Shown here in pieces: positions 1 through 5,054 of a stretch of DNA of 5,054 nt. Origin of the DNA: Deltaproteobacteria bacterium (GTDB lineage Bacteria; Myxococcota_A; Polyangia; HGW-17; SLPX01). The notes under the pieces were generated by a model. The model was not told where the DNA came from and made no database searches. It saw nothing but the letters and a program-made list of their open reading frames with translations. The DNA lies in assembly GCA_011390535.1 (NCBI GenBank), contig JAABSF010000249.1:1-5054 (forward strand). The letters run 5' to 3'. The position numbers and the translations under genes were made by a program. The stretch's first letter is position 1; the number at the start of each line of letters is the position of its first letter.

Positions 1-2744
1 CCTTCCGGTCCCAAGTCGATCAAAAAATCAGCTGATTTCATGACCTCTAAGTTGTGCTCTATTACAACAACTGTGTTCCCGGCGTTCACGAGTTTGAAAA
101 TCACGGTTAGAAGCCGGTCTATATCAGCGAAATGGAGGCCTGTTGTAGGTTCATCCAGAATATAGAAAGTATTTCCCGTTGCTCTGCGGGAGAGCTCTTT
201 TGAAAGCTTCAAACGTTGAGCTTCCCCTCCAGAGAGGGTGTTTGCCGGTTGCCCTAACTTGAGATAACCAAGCCCGACATTCTGTAAGGTCGCAAGTCTA
301 TGGCGGATTTTCGGGATATTAGCAAGGAACTCGGCGGCTTGGTTGACTGTCATTGAAAGCACTTCGTGGATATTCTTCCCTTTGTATAGAACCTGTAGTG
401 TCTCTCGATTGTAGCGATGGCCGCCACATTCTTCACAGGTTATGTAAACGTCCGGGAGAAAATGCATCTCGATGCGAAGGATTCCGTCACCTTCACATGC
501 TTCACATCGGCCGCCTTTGACGTTGAATGAAAATCTGCCGGGGCCATAACCACGCATCCTGCTCTCGGGAAGATTGGCGAACAAATCCCGGATGTATGTA
601 AAAAGACCGGTGTAGGTGGCGGGGTTTGAACGTGGAGTCCTGCCTATGGGATCTTGGGTGATGGCCACGACTTTATCGACGAAATGCGAACCCAGCAGCC
701 TATCGTAATCGCCGGTCTCTGCGTGGGTTTGGTTGATTCGTTCTTTTAACGCCGGGAGCAGAGTGTCGACTACGAGAGATGATTTGCCTGACCCTGAAAC
801 TCCGGTAACACAGGTTAGGAGTCCCACTGGAAAACGCACGTCTATATTCGCCAGGTTGTTGGTTTTCACACCTTTCAGCTCAATTTGTCTCCCGGAAGGA
901 AGTCTCCTCCGTTTTGGGATATCTATTCGGCGCCTGCCGGAGAGATATGCGCCGGTCAACGAGTGAGTTGAAAACTCGATGTCATCAGGGCGTCCGACTG
1001 CTATCACACGTCCGCCTGAAACACCGGCGCCCGGTCCCATATCAACTACGAAATCAGCCGACCGAATGGTTTGCTCGTCATGCTCAACCACCAGCACGGT
1101 GTTTCCGAGATCGCGAAGGTGAAACAGCGTGTCCAGCAGTTGTTTGTGATCTTTAGGGTGTAAACCTATTGAAGGTTCGTCAAGAATATACAAAACCCCC
1201 ACAAGAGAAGAACCTATTTGTGTTGCAAGCCTGATTCTTTGAGCTTCACCACCGGAGAGAGTGGTCACGCTTCGATCCAGTGTCAAATATCCCAAACCCA
1301 CTTTAGCAAGAAAACCAAGGCGCTCTTGTATCTCATAAAGAACTCTCCCCGCAATTTTTTTGCTTCGTTCATCCAACTGGAGGGAATGAGTGAAATTCAA
1401 GGCATTTTGAATTGACATTCCATTGACATCGGTAATGTTTTTATCGCCAAGCAAAATGCTTCTGGCTTCGGCACGTAGACGTGTGCCTTTGCATTCAGGG
1501 CAGGGTGCTCGGTTCATGAATCTCCGGAACTCTTCGAAAGCTCTTTGCGCGACTTTATTGGATTCCTTTTGTTTTTTTTCAAATTCCTTAAATCTTCTCT
1601 CCAGCGATGGGATCACCCCTTCGAAGGTCTTGAGTACGGATTTTTTACCTCGAAGAGTCGGTAATAAGAGTTTCTCATCCCCGGATCCGAAGAGCACTGC
1701 ATTTCGGACTTTTTCCGGTAATTTTCGGAATGAAGTATAAAGATCGAATTCATAATGATTGGAGAGAGCCTCGATCATTCGGCTGAAATACACAGAGTTT
1801 CGTTTAGCCCATGGTGCGATTGCGCCCTCTTTAATGGACAACTCATGATCCGGCACGATAAGGGCAGGGTCGAAGAACATCAACATGCCCATTCCATCGC
1901 ATTTTGGGCACGCTCCATGAGGGCTGTTGAAGGAGAAGAATCGAGGTTCAACTTCAGGAAAGCTTTTACCGCATTTCACGCAAGCAAAGTCTTGCGAGAA
2001 GAGGAGTTCCTCCAGGTTTTCCACTAAGCCTACCTTTACGATGCCGTCGGCCATTTTTGCCGCGAGCTCCACGGAATCGGCTAGTCGTTTACGAATCCCT
2101 TTCTTAATGACGATACGATCAACATAAACATCTATTGTGTGTCGCTTAGATTTATCCAGTTCAATTTTTTCAGATAGATCCCGGAGCTCATCATCTATGG
2201 ACAGTCGCGTAAACCCTTCTCGTCTCAGGTTGTCAAGGACATCCTTGTGCGCGCCCTTCCGGTCTCTCACAACAGGAGCCAGGATAGCCATTCTGGAGCC
2301 GTTGGGCAGATCCATGAGTTGATCGGTGATTTGCGTTATGGTCTGTGTCTCGACTTTTATGGAACAGTTAGGGCAGTAGGGGATCCCTACTCGAGCAAAT
2401 AGAAGCCTCAAATAATCATAGATCTCTGTTACAGTGCCGACGGTGGACCGTGGATTTCTAGAATTTGAACGTTGGTCTATTGATACTGCGGGAGACAGAC
2501 CTTCGATGGAATCTACATCGGGTTTCTGCATCTGGTCCAAAAACTGACGTGCGTATGTGCTCAAGGACTCTACATAACGTCGCTGCCCTTCCGCATATAT
2601 CGTATCAAACGCAAGAGATGATTTCCCCGAACCCGAGAGCCCCGTAATGACCACCAAAGACTCTCTTGGAATCTCCAGATCCACATTTTTCAGGTTGTGC
2701 TCTCTCGCCCCTTTAATAACTAGTTTTGCTCTTTCCCGCTTCAA
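1..2744 (-). CDS. uvrA: UvrABC system protein A (excinuclease ABC subunit A), 3' end cut by window edge
   Basis: UvrA is the cytoplasmic ATPase that dimerises, scans DNA for bulky lesions and loads UvrB in nucleotide excision repair. The reverse strand reads without a stop for 914 residues. ABC module I has Walker A GLSGSGKSS (35-43), signature LSGGEAQR (496-503) and Walker B ILDEPSIGLHP with D522/E523. Module II has Walker A GVSGSGKS (648-655), signature LSGGEAQR (from 837), Walker B ILDEPTTGLH with D864/E865 and switch His 897 in VIEHN. Two CxxC-CxxC zinc modules are visible: C255/C258/C279/C282, and C747/C750/C770/C773. The span between the first Walker A and first zinc module is long enough for the UvrB-binding domain of a standard UvrA. 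The family is usually about 940 residues, so roughly 30 C-terminal residues, after LGPEG, lie outside. The start is TTG at 2744-2742: it places GAREHNLKN at the usual distance from the N-terminus, and no ATG or GTG lies in frame between it and the upstream TAA at 2792-2790. Identification is near certain; only the start codon is inferred. Confidence 0.98.
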   Translation of the reverse strand, partial: MKRERAKLVIKGAREHNLKNVDLEIPRESLVVITGLSGSGKSSLAFDTIYAEGQRRYVESLSTYARQFLDQMQKPDVDSIEGLSPAVSIDQRSNSRNPRSTVGTVTEIYDYLRLLFARVGIPYCPNCSIKVETQTITQITDQLMDLPNGSRMAILAPVVRDRKGAHKDVLDNLRREGFTRLSIDDELRDLSEKIELDKSKRHTIDVYVDRIVIKKGIRKRLADSVELAAKMADGIVKVGLVENLEELLFSQDFACVKCGKSFPEVEPRFFSFNSPHGACPKCDGMGMLMFFDPALIVPDHELSIKEGAIAPWAKRNSVYFSRMIEALSNHYEFDLYTSFRKLPEKVRNAVLFGSGDEKLLLPTLRGKKSVLKTFEGVIPSLERRFKEFEKKQKESNKVAQRAFEEFRRFMNRAPCPECKGTRLRAEARSILLGDKNITDVNGMSIQNALNFTHSLQLDERSKKIAGRVLYEIQERLGFLAKVGLGYLTLDRSVTTLSGGEAQRIRLATQIGSSLVGVLYILDEPSIGLHPKDHKQLLDTLFHLRDLGNTVLVVEHDEQTIRSADFVVDMGPGAGVSGGRVIAVGRPDDIEFSTHSLTGAYLSGRRRIDIPKRRRLPSGRQIELKGVKTNNLANIDVRFPVGLLTCVTGVSGSGKSSLVVDTLLPALKERINQTHAETGDYDRLLGSHFVDKVVAITQDPIGRTPRSNPATYTGLFTYIRDLFANLPESRMRGYGPGRFSFNVKGGRCEACEGDGILRIEMHFLPDVYITCEECGGHRYNRETLQVLYKGKNIHEVLSMTVNQAAEFLANIPKIRHRLATLQNVGLGYLKLGQPANTLSGGEAQRLKLSKELSRRATGNTFYILDEPTTGLHFADIDRLLTVIFKLVNAGNTVVVIEHNLEVMKSADFLIDLGPE

Positions 2745-2751
2745 TTGAATT

Positions 2752-2759
2752 TCCCCACC
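2752..2759 (-). promoter_or_regulatory. Probable ribosome binding site of uvrA
   Basis: On the minus strand GGTGGGGA lies 7 nt before the TTG at 2744. It is a G-rich, imperfect Shine-Dalgarno match, but its position supports the TTG as the start codon. With a weak site and a TTG codon, translation initiation may be modest. Confidence 0.5.
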
Positions 2760-3020
2760 ACGTGCAAAGCGCTTTTCAGGGCGCCGTTTTTAGCTTCGCA
2801 AAACGTTTCATCTGATCCCTTGCCAAATTTTCATGTTAACCAATGGTTTTCGGATAAATAAATGACAAGTTCAGCCATAAATTTGTATTTGCATAGAAAA
2901 AATAAGCTGAATCTAATACTTCCTGTGTAAAAATAGCCTCCTGATCAAACCTTCAGTGGGCATGCTCTATGTCCTCCAAGACACCACCCTTTGCAAGGTT
3001 GCGAAAAAAATAATGTCAGA

Positions 3021-3038
3021 CATGATCACACATGATCG
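3021..3038. repeat. Tandem direct repeat of CATGATC, 10-bp period, possible operator
   Basis: CATGATCA at 3021-3028 is followed by CATGATCG at 3031-3038, exactly 10 bp apart, so both copies would face the same side of the helix. Just upstream and overlapping by three bases is a perfect 5-bp-arm inverted repeat, ATGTC-A-GACAT (3013-3023). The cluster lies about 90-115 bp upstream of the lipoprotein -35 element, where an activator or repressor could bind. That role is inference; the repeats are short enough to arise by chance. Confidence 0.3.
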
Positions 3039-3065
3039 GATTGGAGTCAATGTTTGAAAAAAATG

Positions 3066-3077
3066 TGGCCATGGCCA
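3066..3077. promoter_or_regulatory. 12-bp perfect palindrome TGGCCATGGCCA
   Basis: The sequence equals its own reverse complement over 12 bp, with no spacer. It sits about 53 bp upstream of the -35 hexamer of the lipoprotein promoter, a plausible position for a dimeric regulator. About one such palindrome is expected by chance in 5 kb, so the call rests mainly on location. Confidence 0.22.
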
Positions 3078-3129
3078 ATGTCTAAACTACTCCGATGTTG
3101 GAAAACCGTGGACCGACAAGTTTAAGAGC

Positions 3130-3159
3130 TTGAAAAATAGAATGTCTTTTTGTTATTAT
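3130..3159 (+). promoter_or_regulatory. Sigma70-type promoter for the lipoprotein gene pair
   Basis: TTGAAA at 3130-3135 (four of six matches to TTGACA including the TTG core) is followed by an 18-bp spacer and TATTAT at 3154-3159 (five of six matches to TATAAT). Transcription would begin near 3166-3168, giving an A-rich leader of about 70 nt before the ATG at 3236. It is the best promoter match I see in the gap and points at the lipoprotein pair. Confidence 0.6.
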
Positions 3160-3224
3160 AGAACAATAAAAGCTTTGAAAAAAATAGATCAAGGTGGACA
3201 GGTTTTTTAATCAGAGCAAATTTT

Positions 3225-3230
3225 GGAGAA
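3225..3230 (+). promoter_or_regulatory. Ribosome binding site of the first lipoprotein
   Basis: GGAGAA begins 11 nt before the ATG at 3236 within a purine-only stretch, a standard Shine-Dalgarno position. It decides the start: the alternative GTG at 3194 has no comparable site and would place a charged extension before the signal peptide. Confidence 0.75.
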
Positions 3231-3235
3231 GAGAG

Positions 3236-3796
3236 ATGAAAATAAGTCTGAATCATTTTGTGTTGGTCATTGTTTTGACGTTTGCGGGTGGGGCTTTCAT
3301 GATTGGGTGTGGAGACGACGACGGGGGAACAAACGACAACAACGACAACCAGCATCACTATTACGACGCTTCAGCGGAAGCTTCCGTCTCGTATGACGCT
3401 CATATTGAAGTTGATGCAACTCAGATGACGGATGCTGAAGTTGAGGTTGACGCGTTCACGGAAGCGGATGCAGGCGAGGTTGTAGGGGAAGGTGCGATAG
3501 GTGATCCGTGTGGAGCTCCCGGGGATTGCAGCCCTCCAACCGGCCTTACCGCCGAGTGTCTCACCGATATTGGAGGGTTTGTACAATTCCCCGGCGGGTA
3601 TTGTACTGCCGAATGCACGGCTGAGGGTCCTGATCCATGCGAGCCCGATGGCGTTTGCGTTAATCTCATGATGACATCCTATTGCTTGAAGCCCTGCCAG
3701 GATATCAGTGATTGTAGAGAAGATGATGGGTATGAGTGCGATGATCCTATGGGTCAGGCGGGCACAACAGTTTGTGTGCCTCCCATAGGTATGTAA
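3236..3796 (+). CDS. Secreted Cys-rich lipoprotein, first of two tandem paralogues
   Basis: A 186-residue protein of unknown function, probably anchored by lipid to the outer membrane. Seen in the sequence: K2 then a hydrophobic segment (8-23); lipobox MIGC with lipidated Cys25, where Met at -3 is less usual than Leu or Val; the start CGDDDGGTN; and an acidic Asp/Ala/Glu/Val-rich tether (26-91) containing HHYY and repeats resembling EVDA. The C-terminal domain has twelve cysteines: 92, 98, 108, 123, 127, 135, 141, 150, 154, 160, 168 and 180. Conserved blocks are QFPGGYC, PDPCEPDG, SDCRED and CDDP. The even cysteine count in an exported protein suggests up to six disulphides. The CxxxSDCRxxxGYxC pattern resembles small disulphide-rich modules of secreted deltaproteobacterial proteins, but I cannot name a family. 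Its paralogue follows after 39 bp, and the pair probably shares the promoter at 3130-3159. Glycine at +2 and Asp at +3 do not clearly signal inner-membrane retention. Confidence 0.88.
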   Translation: MKISLNHFVLVIVLTFAGGAFMIGCGDDDGGTNDNNDNQHHYYDASAEASVSYDAHIEVDATQMTDAEVEVDAFTEADAGEVVGEGAIGDPCGAPGDCSPPTGLTAECLTDIGGFVQFPGGYCTAECTAEGPDPCEPDGVCVNLMMTSYCLKPCQDISDCREDDGYECDDPMGQAGTTVCVPPIGM

Positions 3797-3822
3797 TGTC
3801 TTGGTTTTAAATCTTACCTAAA

Positions 3823-3827
3823 AAGGA
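3823..3827 (+). promoter_or_regulatory. Ribosome binding site of the second lipoprotein
   Basis: AAGGA lies 8 nt before the ATG at 3836 in an A-rich stretch. With only 39 bp between genes and no terminator or clear promoter in the gap, this site implies independent translation from a shared transcript. Confidence 0.7.
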
Positions 3828-3835
3828 AAAAAGAG

Positions 3836-4360
3836 ATGACCCACGGAAAGTTGCACACTTTGTTAGTTGGTGCTTGTGTTGGTGTATTGTTTGGTTCGTT
3901 GGTGGTTGGGTGTGGGGATGATGATGGGGGAACAAATGAAAATCATCATTTTGATGATGCAGGCCAAGATGCATCAGCGGAGGGGGACGCTGAGGTTGAG
4001 GTGGATTCCACAGTAGAAGAGATTGACGCTGCAGTTGGCGGTGAGCTCGGGATCGGTGAGGCGTGCAGCGAATTAGAGCAGTGTGATCCACCTGAAGGGC
4101 TTGTCCCTGAATGTGTGAAAGAGGTTGGGGAGGAGATATACGCAATGCAGTTTCCGGGTGGGTATTGCAGCTCAAGGTGCACAATCGGTGACCCTGATCC
4201 CTGTGAACCGGATGGGATCTGTGTGAGCCTTATGATGCAACGTTATTGTTTAAAGAAGTGCGACGTAAACAGCGATTGCCGTGAAGATGAGGGGTATGTT
4301 TGTGATGACCCCACCGGCGAGGCGAGTTTCACGGTATGCATTCCGGGGGAAGGGAACTGA
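3836..4360 (+). CDS. Secreted Cys-rich lipoprotein, second of two tandem paralogues
   Basis: A 174-residue paralogue of the preceding protein; function unknown. Seen: a signal peptide with K5 and hydrophobic residues 8-24, canonical lipobox VVGC with lipidated Cys26, the same CGDDDGGTN start, and an acidic tether (27-76) about 16 residues shorter than in the first copy but also carrying a His pair (HHF). The C-terminal domain has cysteines at 77, 83, 93, 111, 115, 123, 129, 138, 142, 148, 156 and 168. Spacing matches the first copy everywhere except between the third and fourth cysteines, where this protein has three extra residues. By hand alignment about 53 of 89 aligned domain residues are identical. 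The protein is likely exported, lipidated and surface- or periplasm-exposed, with disulphides formed after export. The gene is probably translated from the same mRNA as its neighbour; it converges on the minus-strand gene ending at 4533. Confidence 0.88.
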   Translation: MTHGKLHTLLVGACVGVLFGSLVVGCGDDDGGTNENHHFDDAGQDASAEGDAEVEVDSTVEEIDAAVGGELGIGEACSELEQCDPPEGLVPECVKEVGEEIYAMQFPGGYCSSRCTIGDPDPCEPDGICVSLMMQRYCLKKCDVNSDCREDEGYVCDDPTGEASFTVCIPGEGN

Positions 4361-4532
4361 CCCTGATGGTTATATGTGGATGCTAGAGGTTGAAGTTTTG
4401 GGTTTTTTCGGCTCTTCTTTATGATTCGGCTGAATAATGGTGTGAACTCCAAATTGAAATCTAAGTTGGGGCAGGCACCTCAATGCCACAGCTTGACAAC
4501 CTTATTTTGGACATCCTCCCAAGCGGCAAGCT
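4361..4532. other. Convergent intergenic gap, no clear terminator
   Basis: These 172 bp separate the ends of two convergent genes, where a bidirectional terminator would be expected. There are T runs at 4396-4399 and 4403-4408, but no stable GC-rich stem directly precedes them. A weak GGCA/TGCC stem near 4471-4484 lacks a T tail. TTCGGCT occurs twice (4407-4413 and 4425-4431) as a direct repeat. Termination may be Rho-dependent. Confidence 0.5.
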
Positions 4533-5054
4533 CTATCGAAAAACCGGAATGCCGGTATCCGCCAAGGTTGCCAAGAATAAACCATAATCACGCCGGGCTT
4601 CCTCTAAATCGAAGACCACAAAGTGGCCGTCTCGGCCCTCTGGGGCCGCGTACTGAACGAACACCCCCGTGGCTTCTCCATTTGCCTTATTCCCTGAGAT
4701 GGGCCGGGTTGTGGGATTTGGTTGCTCTGCCAGGGTAAAGCCGGGTGTTTCTATTATTTCCGGCTCAACCCACGTCAATCCCAGTGAAATTCCAAGGGCT
4801 TCCATGAGATCCGGTGGGGTGTAATGATCCACTATCCCCTGGCTCTGGTATATTGACTTCGCGCTGCACCCTTGGGGTGGCTCGTCAATGATTAAACGTC
4901 CGTAATTAACAGCGTCTGAGGGCTCTATGAAAGTCTGTATCAGGGTTAACCCAGGGTTAAAACGATCCACTGCGTAATCTTCACCCAACATTAAGGTTAC
5001 CATTGTCGGGATGTCGACAGGTTCGTCTTTTTGAAGCAATGAAAGGATCATGTT
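4533..5054 (-). CDS. Unrecognised protein, C-terminal part; start lies beyond the right edge
   Basis: An open frame of 173 visible residues ends at TAG (4535-4533) and is still open at the window edge. The first Met is encoded at 5051, but the preceding codon (Asn) is in frame and there is no room to see a ribosome binding site. The sequence after that Met (MILSLLQKDEPVD) is not a signal peptide, so the real start is probably upstream. The visible part is acidic, with one cysteine (in PQGCSAKS) and no membrane segment. It contains a Pro- and Thr-rich stretch (EQPNPTTRPISGN) before a segment that looks folded, GVFVQYAAP then GHFVVFDLEEARRDYG, and it ends DTGIPVFR. I recognise no family or catalytic motif. 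Coding is supported by the long frame and ordinary amino-acid composition; the overlapping plus-strand frame (4421-4738) looks like a shadow. It shares no visible similarity with the lipoproteins. Confidence 0.75.
   Translation of the reverse strand, partial: NMILSLLQKDEPVDIPTMVTLMLGEDYAVDRFNPGLTLIQTFIEPSDAVNYGRLIIDEPPQGCSAKSIYQSQGIVDHYTPPDLMEALGISLGLTWVEPEIIETPGFTLAEQPNPTTRPISGNKANGEATGVFVQYAAPEGRDGHFVVFDLEEARRDYGLFLATLADTGIPVFR

Larger units (their letters stand above)
2745..3235. other. Divergent intergenic region between uvrA and the lipoprotein pair
   Basis: About 490 bp with no credible coding region on either strand; it is AT-rich, especially at 2850-2930 and 3120-3225. It must contain the promoter of leftward uvrA, but I see no convincing -35/-10 pair for it. 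The candidate TTGTCA on the minus strand near 2870 has no good -10 at the right distance. The rightward promoter at 3130-3159 is good. Short symmetric or repeated elements occur: AACCA-A-TGGTT at 2838-2848, ATGTC-A-GACAT at 3013-3023, a CATGATC pair at 3021-3037, TGGCCATGGCCA at 3066-3077, and an exact 12-nt repeat at 3053-3064 and 3174-3185. A small RNA cannot be excluded, but no terminator-like hairpin supports one. Confidence 0.6.

Noticed and set aside
733..2647. Several plus-strand open frames of 60-105 codons
   Set aside because: All lie antisense inside uvrA, whose reading frame is continuous and carries every expected motif; the plus-strand products show no domain and overlap one another.
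2869..2875. GTTCAGC upstream of uvrA, resembling half of the LexA box I recall for Myxococcus
   Set aside because: The other half-site is not present at the required distance, and no CTG-N10-CAG type operator was found, so SOS control of uvrA is not supported by the sequence.
3194..3235. GTG at 3194 as an earlier start for the first lipoprotein
   Set aside because: It would add 14 residues, several of them charged, before a well-formed signal peptide; the ATG at 3236 has a good ribosome binding site and matches the layout of the paralogue.
3122..3669. Minus-strand open frames opposite the first lipoprotein gene
   Set aside because: Products such as one with a run of Val residues are the mirror of the Asp-rich tether codons; no ribosome binding site or family resemblance.
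4396..4431. T-rich stretch with duplicated TTCGGCT as a possible terminator
   Set aside because: The two copies are direct, not inverted, and cannot form a stem; no GC-rich hairpin precedes the T runs.
3807..4452. Minus-strand open frames opposite the second lipoprotein gene
   Set aside because: The His/Pro-rich and Ser-rich products are antisense shadows of the acidic tether and Cys-rich domain codons.
4421..4738. Plus-strand open frame of 105 codons
   Set aside because: It overlaps the longer minus-strand gene that is open to the window edge and lacks a ribosome binding site; composition is Arg/Pro/Leu-rich as in a shadow frame.

Overview
The window suggests a Gram-negative bacterium, most likely of the deltaproteobacterial / Myxococcota-Bradymonadota type. 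This placement rests on style only: small lipoproteins that begin CGDDDGG, continue into an Asp/Ala/Glu/Val-rich tether and end in a Cys-rich domain are typical of those groups. Base composition is roughly balanced. No mobile element, CRISPR array, tRNA or rRNA was seen.

Layout. (1) Positions 1-2744, minus strand: uvrA, the ATP-dependent damage-recognition subunit of nucleotide excision repair. It reads without interruption from a TTG start to the left edge, and only the last few tens of residues lie outside the window. (2) Positions 2745-3235: a gene-poor divergent intergenic region. It holds a good sigma70-type promoter (TTGAAA-18-TATTAT) for the rightward genes and several short direct and inverted repeats upstream of it. 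(3) Positions 3236-4360, plus strand: two tandem paralogous genes 39 bp apart, each with its own ribosome binding site. Both encode small secreted lipoproteins with a signal peptide, lipobox, acidic low-complexity tether and a 12-cysteine C-terminal domain. (4) Positions 4361-4532: a short convergent gap without a clear terminator. (5) Positions 4533-5054, minus strand: the C-terminal part of an unrecognised protein whose start lies beyond the right edge.

The two lipoproteins are probably co-transcribed and are the part of the window worth most attention. All twelve domain cysteines are conserved with identical spacing except for one three-residue loop insertion, while tether and synonymous positions have diverged strongly. 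That points to an old duplication held under selection for a disulphide-stabilised fold. Their function is unknown. Nothing links them functionally to uvrA, which is divergent and a housekeeping gene.
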